64,000 nt of DNA from an uncultured Sutterella sp. (GCA_900544255.1 UQUM01000005.1:33463-97462); one strand, 5' to 3'. Counted from the stretch's first letter, positions 36,953 through 47,402 are shown. The notes: a model not told the origin generated them from the letters alone. Made by a program: numbers and translations.

Positions 36953-39304
36953 TCAGAAGAGTTCTCGGTACCGCACGCCGAACGTCGCGGCCTCCGTGCC
37001 GTAGGGGCCCGTTTCCGCCGTTGCGGACAAATCCAAAATCCAAGCGTAGGCCCGCGACTTTCCGGTGTCCTTGGCACCGAAACCGAAGATACCGCCTTCC
37101 ATAATGGGTTCGTGCCCCACGTCGGAAATTCGAAGGCTGAGTCCGCCCGAAAGGTTCCAGTGCCCCACGGCATGAAACTTTTCCGTTGAAACCGCCGTCC
37201 CTTCGGCCAAACGCGAAGCCACTCGCCAATCCGTGTCACCGGCATAAAGCGTCACCCCGGCATTAAACCCCGGTTCCACGTTGTAGCGCCAAACACTGAA
37301 TTTGCCGGAGGTTTCCAACCGTCCCTTCACGTGCCACATCCGACGGTTGTCCGTCGTCTGCACAAAACCGACACCGGAATTGGTTCCGTCCTGAGTTGTA
37401 AGCGTGATGTCGCCCTTACGCATGCGTCCCGTATCCATTCCGACGGAAACGGACGGCTTCACCTGAAGGTTATCCGCGACGGCGTAATGCGCGCTCCAAC
37501 CCAAGTCCGCCGACAGCATCCGGAAATCCGGTTCCGTCTTCATGCGGTATTCCGTACTGATTTTCTTCGCTTCCCCCTGAGTCTGCGAATACGTCACCGC
37601 CGCATGCAGGCGGTGTCGGTCGTTGGCGAGATACGTCAGGGAAGCACCGGCCGCCGCCATGGTGAGCGAGCCAGACTCCGCGTCTGAGCCCCTGTTACTT
37701 CCCGTGGTATCGATATCCGACGTCGCTCCTGAAAACGCCGCGGTCGCGATCCACTTCGACGCAAAGCGCCAATCCGCCCCCAGCGTTCCACCGTAGAAGT
37801 CTTCCTTGTAGCCCCAATCGGAGCCCGAGCGCAGTTTATCCATCGAACCGTGCCCGCCGTACACCTGCGCCCACCAGTAGGTGTCGTCGTCCGACGTCTC
37901 CATCTCAGGATCGTGCTCCAGCAAACCGAAATGCAGCCGCCGGTGCGAACGATCCGCCGACGTCAAAAGACCGGAAGAACCAACAAGGAAGACCGTTTCA
38001 TCTATGCCGTTTGCCGTAACAAGCTCGCTCTGTACCGTTGAAATTCGCTGCATGACCGTTGCCAAATAACGTCGCCCGATATCGGTGACGGCTCCCTCAC
38101 CTTGGCTCAAGAACACTTCTTCTGCTTCGTCGACAATTTCTTTGGCAGCAAGTCCCCGCATGTCACCCCATGAACGGTGCTGAAGCGTCAGAGTACCGTT
38201 ATTGACGGAGGCACTTCCCAAAAAAAGATTGTTAGCCAAGTAAATCTGCTGACCGTTCCACGACTCGTCAAGCTGCACCGTGAAATCGCTGCCGTCCCAC
38301 CCCGTAAGAAGAAGCTCCGCCCCCGACAAAGCCTCAACATTGGCCGAACCGGTTTCCGTACCCGCCAGCACAACGGTGTCTGCCTCGTCTTGCGTCAAAG
38401 AAAGAATCCAACGCCCCTGAGAACCGATGACGACACGCGGCGACATATCCGATGCATTATCTCTTTCAGGCAACGTCCCAGTAGTCCCTACTTCAATCGT
38501 AACGCCATCAGTCAAGCCGTCGATCGCAGGAGACGTCGTCACCAAGGTTGCCCGTTCGGCTTGGCCCTGGATGGCAGCATCGGTAATTAAAGACTTCAGA
38601 CGCTTCACTCCGGCGACACCTTGTCCGGCATACCGAGCGTACGCCCCGCCTCCCAGTACCATGGTACTGTTGCCAATCAATTTCACCGTCATCGTCGGGG
38701 TATCGGACGTACCCCACGTTGCAAAATTCTTGACCGCCAACGTAGCTCCGCTTCCGACTGCACTTCCGGTTAGCTGCGGATTAAATCCATGCAGCTGCAA
38801 TACGGCGTTACTGTTCCACTCTACGGATTCCGCTGCAGTAAATCCCGACGTCAAGTCCAACTGATTACAGATGACCTTTCCGTCTTCTGTGCCGTACTCG
38901 CCGTTAAATGAAATCGTCTCAATATGGTGCATCACGGTCGCCGGTGATCCACTCCAGCGAGCACTGCCGACAACATTCAGCAAGCGCCGAATATCCGTTT
39001 CCGCAGCATAAATTTCAATATTGCGCCCGTAAAGCAACAGATCATCAACGCCTTTTATGCTCTGCCATCCTACTTCGGTCTTACCGAGAACCAGACCATC
39101 TCCAACCACCAACAACTGTGACAGATTTGTTTCCCCCTCAACCTCTTTAGCAGCCTCAAACCGTACCAGCGTATCTGCTGAACACCCTTCGGAGGGGCAC
39201 TCCCAATGCAAGTCACCCCCAGGCAAAGGCTCGGTCCCCGCCCACGTAGGCCCCGCCAAAGCCGCCAAAACCCCTGCCGCCGCCAACTTCATTCCGTATT
39301 GCAT
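36953..39304 (-). CDS. Autotransporter with C-terminal beta-barrel (type V secretion)
   Basis: 783 residues. A signal peptide (MQYGMKLAAAGVLAALAGPTWA) is followed by a ~450-residue passenger of short beta-strand repeats (serine/glycine/valine-rich, with VLAGTETGSANVEALSGAELLLTG-like stretches). An alpha-helical linker (about 415-455) and a ~280-residue barrel domain follow; the barrel contains YWWAQVYGGHG and AASLTYLANDRHRLHA-type strands and ends ATFGVRYRELF with the terminal Phe typical of outer-membrane proteins. GGGAGG lies six bases before the ATG. The passenger has no recognisable protease or adhesin motif, so the function is open. It contains C36 and C41 (HWECPSEGCSAD), unusual for an autotransporter passenger. 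Confidence 0.88.
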   Translation of the reverse strand: MQYGMKLAAAGVLAALAGPTWAGTEPLPGGDLHWECPSEGCSADTLVRFEAAKEVEGETNLSQLLVVGDGLVLGKTEVGWQSIKGVDDLLLYGRNIEIYAAETDIRRLLNVVGSARWSGSPATVMHHIETISFNGEYGTEDGKVICNQLDLTSGFTAAESVEWNSNAVLQLHGFNPQLTGSAVGSGATLAVKNFATWGTSDTPTMTVKLIGNSTMVLGGGAYARYAGQGVAGVKRLKSLITDAAIQGQAERATLVTTSPAIDGLTDGVTIEVGTTGTLPERDNASDMSPRVVIGSQGRWILSLTQDEADTVVLAGTETGSANVEALSGAELLLTGWDGSDFTVQLDESWNGQQIYLANNLFLGSASVNNGTLTLQHRSWGDMRGLAAKEIVDEAEEVFLSQGEGAVTDIGRRYLATVMQRISTVQSELVTANGIDETVFLVGSSGLLTSADRSHRRLHFGLLEHDPEMETSDDDTYWWAQVYGGHGSMDKLRSGSDWGYKEDFYGGTLGADWRFASKWIATAAFSGATSDIDTTGSNRGSDAESGSLTMAAAGASLTYLANDRHRLHAAVTYSQTQGEAKKISTEYRMKTEPDFRMLSADLGWSAHYAVADNLQVKPSVSVGMDTGRMRKGDITLTTQDGTNSGVGFVQTTDNRRMWHVKGRLETSGKFSVWRYNVEPGFNAGVTLYAGDTDWRVASRLAEGTAVSTEKFHAVGHWNLSGGLSLRISDVGHEPIMEGGIFGFGAKDTGKSRAYAWILDLSATAETGPYGTEAATFGVRYRELF

Positions 39305-39367
39305 ACTGTGCCTCCCGAGCCCCGAGCTCCGTTGAGGATGAATCGAATACTGCTTATCTCAAGGTAC

Positions 39368-39415
39368 GAAAAAAGCCGCTTGAACCAGGATCTCAGCAAT
39401 CCCTGTCCAAGCGGC
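39368..39415 (-). terminator. Terminator after the NhaD-type antiporter gene
   Basis: On the minus strand GCCGCTTG pairs with CAAGCGGC (inner CAGG/CCTG pairs extend it), followed by six T residues. It lies upstream of the autotransporter gene. Confidence 0.85.
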
Positions 39416-39522
39416 CTTCTTTATCTCTTCTAAGTATTCTACCTTAGAAGCCCCGGCGATGGCGGAAAATTTTCGAATTATTTTACCAAAAATCTAGTCA
39501 TTGCCGTATTTTTCCATTCCTT

Positions 39523-40926
39523 TTAGAGGAATAAGAAATCCATGACGAGGAAGGTCGGGAACAGAATCCCCACCGACCACAGCATGTACCCGAAGAAACT
39601 CGGCATTTTGATGCCGCGTTCCTTGGCAATCGACACCGTCATGAAGTTGGGAGCATTCCCGATGTAGGTCACGGCCCCCATGAAGACGGCGCCCATCGAC
39701 ACCGCAGTAAGCGTTCTTGCATGTTCCGTCATCAAAGAGGCCGGATCACCGCCCGCAAGGTTGAAGAACGCCAAGTAAGTCGGCGCGTTGTCAAGGAACG
39801 CCGACAACGTCCCCGTCAGCCAGAAGAACATGACGTTGTTGAATTCCCCGGCTTCATTCGTTACGAGTGCGACGAGCGGCGCAAAGGCGCCCGCTGCGCC
39901 CGCACGCAACATTTCCAATACCGGCACAATGCAGATGAAGATGCCGAAGAAGAGCTTCGCGACTTCCAAAATAGCATCCCAGTTGAACTGGTTGGCTTCA
40001 CGCGCAATCTTCGGCGTCGTCACGAGAGAGAGCACCGCAAAAAGGATGAACAGCGCATCACGCGCAAGGCCGGGGAGCGAGAGATGCACGGAGAGGACTT
40101 CAAAACTCACGTTGCTCTTCCAGATGCCGCTCATCAGCACGGCGCCCACGATACCCGCAAGCCACAAGAAGTTCACCGCACCGTCGATACCGAAAGGCAC
40201 CTTTTCCGTCGGAAGCTTAAAAGAGCCTTCCGCCACTTCCTTCTTATAGAAATATGTGTCGATCGCAAGATAAATGCACGTCAGGACGGCCAGCACCAAG
40301 AGGAGCGGCGGCAAAAGATGCACCGTCGTCCAGAAGAAATCCACGCCGCGCAAAAAGCCCAAGAACAAGGGCGGATCCCCGAGAGGCGTAAGGCAACCGC
40401 CGATGTTGGCGACGATGAAGATGAAGAAAATGAAGGTATGCACCTTGTAACGGCGGTTTTCGTTCGCGGCGATCAAAGGGCGCAGCATCAGCATTGCCGC
40501 GCCCGTCGTCCCCATAAGGTTGGCGAAGAACGCACCGATCAACAGGAACGCCGCATTCACGACGGGGTTTCCGACGAAGCTTCCCTTGATGTGGATGCCG
40601 CCCGCGACGACAAAAAGCGCTCCCACAAACAGAAGGAACGGGATGTAATCACCCAAGATGGCATGCGCAATCGCGCCCGTCGCCGTTGAAACACCGGCCG
40701 ACATATAAAGCGGCACCGCGCAGCACACGGCCCAGAAAACAGCCACTTTGCCGAAATGATGATGCCAAAATGCCGGCACGAAAAGCGGACACAAAGCAAT
40801 CGAGAGCAGGATGCCCGCAAAGGGCAGTGCCCACCACAGGGACAGATTCGCCCCGTTTAAAGAAGCTGCCTGACTCACGGCCGGCAACGCGGCCGCCGCG
40901 GCAACCAAAGCGAGTTTTTTGAGCAA
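39523..40926 (-). CDS. Na+/H+ antiporter, NhaD/ion-transporter superfamily
   Basis: 467 residues from a TTG at 40926 with AGGAAACGGGG upstream; a GTG 12 codons further up is possible but has no ribosome site. About 12 hydrophobic segments follow an N-terminal signal-like stretch (LLKKLALVAAAAALPAVSQA). Marks of the NhaD/ArsB superfamily are MGTTGAAMLMLRPLI, NIGGCLTPLGDPPLFLGFLRG, TLSAFLDNAPTYLAFFN and GNAPNFMTVSIAKERGI. It probably exchanges sodium for protons across the inner membrane. Monocistronic, with its own terminator. Confidence 0.87.
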   Translation of the reverse strand: MLKKLALVAAAAALPAVSQAASLNGANLSLWWALPFAGILLSIALCPLFVPAFWHHHFGKVAVFWAVCCAVPLYMSAGVSTATGAIAHAILGDYIPFLLFVGALFVVAGGIHIKGSFVGNPVVNAAFLLIGAFFANLMGTTGAAMLMLRPLIAANENRRYKVHTFIFFIFIVANIGGCLTPLGDPPLFLGFLRGVDFFWTTVHLLPPLLLVLAVLTCIYLAIDTYFYKKEVAEGSFKLPTEKVPFGIDGAVNFLWLAGIVGAVLMSGIWKSNVSFEVLSVHLSLPGLARDALFILFAVLSLVTTPKIAREANQFNWDAILEVAKLFFGIFICIVPVLEMLRAGAAGAFAPLVALVTNEAGEFNNVMFFWLTGTLSAFLDNAPTYLAFFNLAGGDPASLMTEHARTLTAVSMGAVFMGAVTYIGNAPNFMTVSIAKERGIKMPSFFGYMLWSVGILFPTFLVMDFLFL

Positions 40927-41050
40927 AATAAAACCCCGTTTCCTACGTAAAAAGAAGAACACCCTGGGAGCGTCCCGTTGAATGATCGGTCGATTTTAGC
41001 GAAAAGAGCGGCAGTTCCTCTTAAAAAATACTGCCCTTCCGCCGAAAGAA

Positions 41051-42229
41051 TTAGGCCGGAATCCCGAAAACCTGCTTTAAGTACGCCAGATACGTCAGAT
41101 CCTCACACATGCCCTTTTCGGGCGTATCCGAAATTTTGGCCACCGGTTGACCGTTGGCACGGATCATCTTGACGACAATGTTCAAGGGTTCCGGCCCCAG
41201 ATCATTCATGAGGTTCGTGCCGATGCCGAAACCCACGCCGATCCGATGATTAAAGCGCCGGTATAGTTTGATGATACGCGGTACCGTCAGTGCATCCGAG
41301 AAAATGAGCGTCTTGCCACGCGGATCGCACTTGTTGCGGCGGTAATGCTCAATCATCTTTTCGCCCCAAAGGAAGGGGTCGCCTGAATCGTGACGCGCAC
41401 CGTCAAAGAGCTTGCAGAAGAACATGTCGAAGTCTTTGAGGAAAGGGTCCATCCCGTAAACATCGGACAAAGCAATTCCCAAATCTCCTCGGTATTCCTT
41501 CGCCCACATCTCAAACCCGTAAACCTGACTGTCCCGAAGCCGCGGCCCCAATGCCTGGCAGGCCTGCAGGTATTCGTGCGCCATCGTGCCGATGGGGATG
41601 AGTCCGTAACGGCGCGCGAGATCGACGTTGCTCGTACCTGCAAATTTCTCCCGTCCCAACTCCCGAATGAGCGTTTCCGTCACCGTCGTCTGCCACGCGC
41701 GGGAAAAACGGCGACGGGTTCCGAAGTCCGTAATTTTGAGGTTGTCGTTGTCAGGTTCATTGCGGATGAGGTCAATTTTTGCCCGCAGGCGCTTCATGCC
41801 TTCTTTCTCATCCGCAACCGGCATCTTGTGCCGGAAATACACCTCGTTCACGATCGCGAGCACCGGAATTTCAAAAAGAATCGTATGCAGCCACGGGCCT
41901 TCGATCGTAATGTCGATACCGTTGGGCGCCTCCGAATCCGCTTTGACGGTGATGTACTTTTCCTTCAAATGGAAAAGACTCAGAAAATCCACGAAGTCGC
42001 TTTTGATGAATCGGAGCCCTGCGAGGTACTCCAATTCCTCATCCTTAAAGCGAAGACTGCAGAGATGATGGATTTCATCACGGATTTCGTCCGCATACGG
42101 TCCGAGTTCCACTCCGACGTTGCGGCAGCGGAACCGATAAGCCACTTCCGCCCCCGGAAACTGATGCAGCACGCACTGCATCATGGTGAATTTATAAAGA
42201 TCCGTGTCAAGCAGCGATTCAATAATCAT
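41051..42229 (-). CDS. pncB: Nicotinate phosphoribosyltransferase
   Basis: 392 residues; converts nicotinate and PRPP to nicotinate mononucleotide for NAD salvage. It begins [25 protein letters not shown], the family start, and has [17 protein letters not shown], the catalytic-histidine region [12 protein letters not shown], and the phosphate-binding [13 protein letters not shown]. The in-frame upstream extension is not conserved; no clear ribosome site is visible before the chosen ATG. It follows nagZ by 53 bases on the same strand. Confidence 0.95.
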   Translation of the reverse strand: MIIESLLDTDLYKFTMMQCVLHQFPGAEVAYRFRCRNVGVELGPYADEIRDEIHHLCSLRFKDEELEYLAGLRFIKSDFVDFLSLFHLKEKYITVKADSEAPNGIDITIEGPWLHTILFEIPVLAIVNEVYFRHKMPVADEKEGMKRLRAKIDLIRNEPDNDNLKITDFGTRRRFSRAWQTTVTETLIRELGREKFAGTSNVDLARRYGLIPIGTMAHEYLQACQALGPRLRDSQVYGFEMWAKEYRGDLGIALSDVYGMDPFLKDFDMFFCKLFDGARHDSGDPFLWGEKMIEHYRRNKCDPRGKTLIFSDALTVPRIIKLYRRFNHRIGVGFGIGTNLMNDLGPEPLNIVVKMIRANGQPVAKISDTPEKGMCEDLTYLAYLKQVFGIPA

Positions 42230-42282
42230 GTTGTTTACGAAAACGCCCGGCAGCCGTCGTGCAGCCCCGGGCATCTTCGCCT

Positions 42283-43314
42283 TTAGGAAAGTTTCATATC
42301 AGCGAGCGAGCGCCGGTACAACGCCGAATTCTCCAAGTCTGTGCGGTCGCCGACCGTCGGACGCGGCACCAAACGACGCCAGCGTTCGGCAAATGCTTCG
42401 GTTGTCTGCCACTTAAGGCCCTGCAGCAACTCATCCGTTTCCGCTGGGTTGTTGCAGATAATAAGTGCATCGCACCCGGCGGCGAGAGCCTTCTGCGCCC
42501 GTTCAACCACGCCGCCCTCTTTTTTGGCGCCCTGCATGGAGAGGTCGTCCGAAAAAATGAGTCCTTCAAAACCCAGGCGCTTTCTCAAGCCGTCCTGCAG
42601 AATCCGGCGAGAAAACGTCGCCGGCACCGTATCCCACTTCGGGTACAGCACGTGCGCCGTCATGACGGAGACGAGCCCCGCCCCCAACCACGCGTAGGGT
42701 TCGGTGTCTTCAGCCAAAATCGTCTCCGGCGACCGTTCGTCCTCGGGCAACGCCTTATGACTGTCGGCTTCGGCCCAGCCGTGTCCGGGAAAATGCTTAC
42801 CGCAGTTGGCCATCCCCGCCGCCATCATGCCGTATGTGACGGCTCTTGCCATCGCCGCTACGGCAGCCGGATACCGGGAAAACGAACGCTCGCCGATAAT
42901 GGCGCTGTGTCCCCAATCCAAATCAAGCACGGGAGCAAACGTAAAGTCCACGCCGCAGGCGAGGAGTTCCGCCGCCATCACGAACCCCGCCGCCGTCAGC
43001 GCCCGCGCCGCCGCCTGAGGATTCTTCTGCCACAAGTCGCCGTATGCATGCATCGCGGGGATTTCCGTAAACCCCGAACGAAAGCGCTGCACGCGCCCTC
43101 CCTCGTGATCCACCCCGATCAACACGCCGGGCTTCACGGCATGAACGGCGGCCGTCAGCGCAGACAACTGGGCGGGACTCTCGTAATTGCGGGTGAAGAG
43201 AATCACCATGCCGGTAAGCGGATGCCGAATACGACGGACGTCGTCTTCCGTAAGTTCCGTTCCGACGACGTCGAGCACCACCGGGCCGTTGACGGGAAAA
43301 TTCGCGGTCGTCAT
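42283..43314 (-). CDS. nagZ: Beta-N-acetylhexosaminidase NagZ
   Basis: 343 residues; a cytoplasmic GH3 enzyme that removes N-acetylglucosamine from muropeptides during cell-wall recycling. The signature KHFPGHG (173-179, catalytic His178) is present, as are the substrate-binding [11 protein letters not shown] and the nucleophile region [16 protein letters not shown] lies before the ATG. It starts nine bases after pdxJ; the acpS gene often found between these two in related bacteria is absent here. Confidence 0.95.
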   Translation of the reverse strand: MTTANFPVNGPVVLDVVGTELTEDDVRRIRHPLTGMVILFTRNYESPAQLSALTAAVHAVKPGVLIGVDHEGGRVQRFRSGFTEIPAMHAYGDLWQKNPQAAARALTAAGFVMAAELLACGVDFTFAPVLDLDWGHSAIIGERSFSRYPAAVAAMARAVTYGMMAAGMANCGKHFPGHGWAEADSHKALPEDERSPETILAEDTEPYAWLGAGLVSVMTAHVLYPKWDTVPATFSRRILQDGLRKRLGFEGLIFSDDLSMQGAKKEGGVVERAQKALAAGCDALIICNNPAETDELLQGLKWQTTEAFAERWRRLVPRPTVGDRTDLENSALYRRSLADMKLS

Positions 43315-43323
43315 CGTTATGTC

Positions 43324-44088
43324 CTAAAACCCGGCGGCGGCAATTCGGTCGGCCGCCCGCAGGCAAATCCCGTTATAGCGCCCCACCGTTTCCGTCATGC
43401 CGTATTCCAACGCTTCCGCCACCAGCGCGTGCCCGATCGACACTTCGTCAATCCAACGGCAGGCAACGAGGAGTTCTTCCAAATTCGCAAGACTCAGATC
43501 ATGCCCGGCATTGATTCCGAGTCCCGCTTCGTGCGCAGCTTCTGCCGCTTCCGCGTACTGCGCCAGCACCCGTGCCGCCTCCCCCGTGCCGCGGGTCGCC
43601 GCATAGGATGCCGTATAAAGTTCGACGCGATCCGCACCGACCTCTTTCGCAAGCCGCATATTTTCGGCCACGGGATCCATAAAGAGGCTCACCCGCACCC
43701 CGAGATCCTTTGCTTCCTTTACGAGTTTCTCAATCGCCGCCCCGTCTTTTTGAAGGTCGCACCCATGATCACTCGTCAGCTGAGACTCATTGTCCGGCAC
43801 GAACGTCGCCTGCGCCGGCTTCACGCGCCGCACGTGATTCATGAGGTTCATAAAGGGATTGCCTTCGATATTGAATTCACGCCCCGGCCACGCGGTCAAA
43901 AGTCTCGCGATCGCATCCACGTCCGCCGGCCGAATATGCCGCTCATCCGGTCTCGGATGCACCGTCAGCCCCGCCGCCCCGGCTTTCAACGCCAAGGCAC
44001 CGAAAAGCACCGGATTGGGCGTATTACCTTCACGCGCGTTGCGCAGAAGCGCAATTTTGTTGAGATTCACGGAAAGATGAGTAAGCAT
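43324..44088 (-). CDS. pdxJ: Pyridoxine 5'-phosphate synthase
   Basis: 254 residues; condenses 1-deoxyxylulose 5-phosphate and 3-amino-2-oxopropyl phosphate to pyridoxine phosphate. Visible marks: LSVNLNKIALLRNAR, TVHPRPDERHI, FNIEGNPF, VSLFMDPVAENMRLAKEVGADRVELYT and GLGINAGHDLSLANL. Standard length. Part of the lepA...pdxJ run, 34 bases after recO. Confidence 0.97.
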   Translation of the reverse strand: MLTHLSVNLNKIALLRNAREGNTPNPVLFGALALKAGAAGLTVHPRPDERHIRPADVDAIARLLTAWPGREFNIEGNPFMNLMNHVRRVKPAQATFVPDNESQLTSDHGCDLQKDGAAIEKLVKEAKDLGVRVSLFMDPVAENMRLAKEVGADRVELYTASYAATRGTGEAARVLAQYAEAAEAAHEAGLGINAGHDLSLANLEELLVACRWIDEVSIGHALVAEALEYGMTETVGRYNGICLRAADRIAAAGF

Positions 44089-44122
44089 AAGACGTCTCGA
44101 TCAAAATAAATTAGAACTCAGT

Positions 44123-44884
44123 TCAGTATTGCTGCCAGTGAGTCAGCGTGCGCCGCACGGCCAACCCTTTGTCGCCCACATAGTAACCGATCACGGCCCG
44201 AAGCACATTTCGTGCAGGGACGAGTACCGACCGCTCGGAAAAATCCCGGGTGAGAAGCGCGCGGGCGACGGCAGCCGGCACCGGGGCTTCCCCCGTAAGA
44301 AGCGTGGTCTCCGTGAGCGGCACGAGAATCCCGTCGCGAAGAACGCAGTCGCCGATCGACCCTTCGGGCGCACGCTGTCCCCAGCCCGCTTCCCGCAGCA
44401 CGTCGACTTCAAATTCCCGCAGGGCCCGCTGCACGGCGCGGCCTTCGCAAAGCGCCGTCAGAGTTCGGGTGTAACAATCAAAGAGAGCGGACTGCGCTTC
44501 TTCGCGCACCGTAAAACGGAGAACAAGCTCATTCACGTAGAAAGCCGACATCAAAGATCCGCTTTCCGTCGGAGACAGACTTCCTAACCACTTGGCTGCC
44601 GTGAGGTTCTTCACCTCACCAGCGCCGGAGTAATTGATGAGGAGCGGGCAAAACGGATTGATGAGTCCCCGGAACTGCCCGCCCGGACGCTTGGCACCCC
44701 GCACGGCAAGCACCTGCCGACCATGTCGTTGCGTAAAACATTCGGCAATGACGCTCGACTCCTTCCAAGGGTGCGTCGTCAGCACGAAGGCCGGTTCTTC
44801 CCGCACCCGAAGGACACGCTTATCCGTCTGCAGGCGCTCCCACTCGTGCAACGCCTCCGCGGCATCCGACGTCGTCTCAGTCAT
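44123..44884 (-). CDS. recO: DNA repair protein RecO
   Basis: 253 residues; helps RecR load RecA on SSB-coated single-stranded DNA. The N-terminal OB fold is preceded by a ~25-residue extension; FVLTTHPWKESSVIAECFTQRHGRQVLAVRGAKRPGGQFRGLI is the family core. The zinc-finger cysteines of some RecO proteins are absent, as in other proteobacteria. Its start overlaps the era stop by 8 bases, the usual era-recO pairing. Confidence 0.93.
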   Translation of the reverse strand: MTETTSDAAEALHEWERLQTDKRVLRVREEPAFVLTTHPWKESSVIAECFTQRHGRQVLAVRGAKRPGGQFRGLINPFCPLLINYSGAGEVKNLTAAKWLGSLSPTESGSLMSAFYVNELVLRFTVREEAQSALFDCYTRTLTALCEGRAVQRALREFEVDVLREAGWGQRAPEGSIGDCVLRDGILVPLTETTLLTGEAPVPAAVARALLTRDFSERSVLVPARNVLRAVIGYYVGDKGLAVRRTLTHWQQY

Positions 44885-45785
44885 ACCCCAGGGTCTTCAG
44901 CACCCGTGCGTCATCGCTCCAGCCGCGCCGCACCCGCACCCAAACGTTAAGGTGCACGTGTTTGCCGCCCAACATTTCTTCAATGTCGGCACGCGCGAGC
45001 CGCCCGATTTCCCGAAGTTTCGCGCCTCCCTCGCCGATTACCATCGGTTTGTGGCTTTCGCGTTCCACGATGAGACAGGCATCGATTTCCGCTTCCTTAT
45101 CGTCTTCCCGCCATTTTTCAATCATAACGGCAGTGCCGTAAGGCAATTCATCTCCCAAAAGACGGAAGGCCTTTTCCCGAATCGTCTCCGCCGCGAGGAA
45201 TCGAGGCGAGCGATCCGTGTACATATCGGGATCGTAATAAGGGACGGACTCCGGCAGGAGTTTTTTCACTTCGTCCACCACTTCGTTGCAGCGCTTATTC
45301 TTTTCGGCCGACACCGGAACGATGGCCGCAAAGGGGAATTTCTGCATGGATTCCGCCATCAGCGGCAAAAGCGCATCGCGATTTTTCATCTGGTCAATCT
45401 TATTTAAGACCAGAATGACGTTCGTCTGCTTGGGGTTCAGAAGTTTCAGAACCGTCAGGTCGTCCTGGCGCCACCCCTGCGCGTCAATGAGGAACAACAC
45501 CGCATCGACTTCGGCCAGCGTATTGCGGACCGTCCGATTCATACGCGTCAGAAGCTGCGAGGTATATTTCGACTGAAACCCCGGCGTATCCATAAAGATC
45601 AACTGCGCATCGGGGTACGTCACCACGCCCAACACCCGATCCCGGGTCGTCTGGGGTTTCTTGGACGTAATCGACACTTTTTCGCCGACGATGGCATTGA
45701 TGAGCGTGGACTTACCGACATTGGGGCGGCCGATGACGGCGACATAGCCGCACTTAAAGGGCGTTTCCTTTTTTTCTTCGGTCAT
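44877..45785 (-). CDS. era: GTPase Era
   Basis: 302 residues; binds 16S rRNA near its 3' end during 30S assembly. G1 is GRPNVGKSTLINA, G3 DTPGF and G4 NKID. A C-terminal KH domain (about 220-300) has VIGEGGAKLREIG and HLNVWVRVRRGW. It overlaps rnc by 4 bases (ATGA), a typical translationally coupled pair. Confidence 0.98.
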   Translation of the reverse strand: MTEEKKETPFKCGYVAVIGRPNVGKSTLINAIVGEKVSITSKKPQTTRDRVLGVVTYPDAQLIFMDTPGFQSKYTSQLLTRMNRTVRNTLAEVDAVLFLIDAQGWRQDDLTVLKLLNPKQTNVILVLNKIDQMKNRDALLPLMAESMQKFPFAAIVPVSAEKNKRCNEVVDEVKKLLPESVPYYDPDMYTDRSPRFLAAETIREKAFRLLGDELPYGTAVMIEKWREDDKEAEIDACLIVERESHKPMVIGEGGAKLREIGRLARADIEEMLGGKHVHLNVWVRVRRGWSDDARVLKTLGYD

Positions 45786-46492
45786 TTTTTCAATTCCCCC
45801 AGAGTTTTCACGCGGGCGAGCACCTTCGCAGCCGCATCCTGCTCCGCAGCACGACGGCTCTTGCCGGTTCCCGTTTCGTAGATTCCCGCCAATTCAATGC
45901 GGCAGCCGCAGCAGAACGTCTGCTCATGCGCCGCCCCCGTCGTCGACACCACGCTGTAGACCGGAATCTTTTCGTGCAGTGACTGCAGGAATTCCTGCAG
46001 CTGGGTCTTTGCGTCCTTCGCAAAACGTTCGGGGCGCACGTTTCCTGCAGCGAGAATCGGTTCATACAACCGCAGAATCACGCGCTGCGCCGCTTCAAAA
46101 CCGGCGTCCAAAAAAACGGCGCCGAACACGGCTTCGCAGGCGTCGGCCAAAATCGACGGACGGGACGCGCCGCCCGTTTTGAGCTCCCCTTCCCCAAGCC
46201 GGATAAATTCCCCGATTTTGATTTCGGCCGCTATTTCGTCCAACGTCTTTTCACAGACGAAATTCGCACGGGTGCGGGAGAGCACTCCTTCGGTGTAGTG
46301 CGTGTCCCGCAGAAACAAGGCGTGCCCCACCACACAATTCAAAACGGAGTCACCCAAAAACTCCAGACGTTCATTGTGTTCGGCCGCGAAACTGCGGTGC
46401 GTCACGGCGCGCGTCAAGAGCGCCTTATTCTTAAAGTGATAGTCGATCCGTTCTTCCAGAATCGACAAATCCATCAAACGCTGTCCGGTCAT
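45782..46492 (-). CDS. rnc: Ribonuclease III
   Basis: 236 residues; cleaves double-stranded RNA in rRNA and mRNA processing. The signature ERLEFLGDSVL (about 40-50) holds acidic catalytic residues, with a second acidic site at DACEAVFGAVFLDAG. The C-terminal double-stranded RNA-binding domain ends SRRAAEQDAAAKVL. An alternative ATG six codons later is possible. It starts 4 bases after lepB. Confidence 0.97.
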   Translation of the reverse strand: MTGQRLMDLSILEERIDYHFKNKALLTRAVTHRSFAAEHNERLEFLGDSVLNCVVGHALFLRDTHYTEGVLSRTRANFVCEKTLDEIAAEIKIGEFIRLGEGELKTGGASRPSILADACEAVFGAVFLDAGFEAAQRVILRLYEPILAAGNVRPERFAKDAKTQLQEFLQSLHEKIPVYSVVSTTGAAHEQTFCCGCRIELAGIYETGTGKSRRAAEQDAAAKVLARVKTLGELKK

Positions 46493-46496
46493 ACTG

Positions 46497-47387
46497 TTAC
46501 TTAAAGGAGCCGATGCGGCTCATCTCACTGAAATTCGCCCAAATGAAGAAAGCCCGTCCCACAAGGTAGTTATCGGGAACGACGCCCCAATAGCGGCTGT
46601 CTTCACTGTTGTCGCGGTTGTCGCCCATCATGAAGTAGTGGTCGGCGGGCACTTTGCACTCAAACCCGTTTTCAAAATAACGGCAGGCTTCCAATCCCCG
46701 GTCGTAGGGACCGCCGCGGACGCCGGCCGGCGCCCGGTCATCCACCGCCATCAGGTGTTTGACGTCGCCCAGCTGTTCTTCGCGTTCGGTGAGCGTCACG
46801 AGCGTATCGGGATCCACCCAATCGCCCAAGGCCGTCTGACGCTGCTCAACCCCATTCACAGACAACACCTTGTTCACATACGTCACGGTGTCGCCGGGCA
46901 ACCCCACTACCCGCTTGATGTAGTCCACCTTCGGATCCATCGGGTACTTGAAGACCACGACGTCGCCGCGTTCGGGACTGCCCACCGGAATAATCTTGAG
47001 GTTTGCCACCGGCAACCGCACGCCGTAGTCAAACTTATTGACGAGGATGAAGTCCCCGATGTGCAGCGTCGGCAGCATCGAACCCGACGGAATCCGGAAG
47101 GGTTCAAATAGGAAAGAGCGCAACAGGAAGACGATACAGATCACCGGAAAGAGCCCGGCTGTATAGTCAATCCACCACGGCTCCTTCAAGGCTTCGCCGA
47201 CGACGGCGCTTCGTGCCTGCAACACGGCGACGTCCCCTCGCGCCACGGCTTCGGCATTGGCTTCATCGAATTCCCGCCCCAAGGCAGCCGCTTTCTCTTC
47301 GCGCGCCTTTTTCCAGAAACGCCGATCCAAGCCCCACATCACGCCCGTAAAGACCGTGAGCAACAATAAAATCAGAGAAAAATCCAT
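46497..47387 (-). CDS. lepB: Signal peptidase I
   Basis: 296 residues; cleaves signal peptides on the periplasmic side of the membrane. Two N-terminal membrane segments (about 2-20 and 78-95) flank a cytoplasmic loop. The catalytic Ser103 lies in RIPSGSMLPTL and Lys158 in DYIKRVVGLPGD; MGDNRDNSEDSRYWG is the family C-terminal box. Fifteen bases after lepA, as in many bacteria. Confidence 0.97.
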   Translation of the reverse strand: MDFSLILLLLTVFTGVMWGLDRRFWKKAREEKAAALGREFDEANAEAVARGDVAVLQARSAVVGEALKEPWWIDYTAGLFPVICIVFLLRSFLFEPFRIPSGSMLPTLHIGDFILVNKFDYGVRLPVANLKIIPVGSPERGDVVVFKYPMDPKVDYIKRVVGLPGDTVTYVNKVLSVNGVEQRQTALGDWVDPDTLVTLTEREEQLGDVKHLMAVDDRAPAGVRGGPYDRGLEACRYFENGFECKVPADHYFMMGDNRDNSEDSRYWGVVPDNYLVGRAFFIWANFSEMSRIGSFK

Positions 47388-47402
47388 GACCGTCGTCCGT
47401 CG

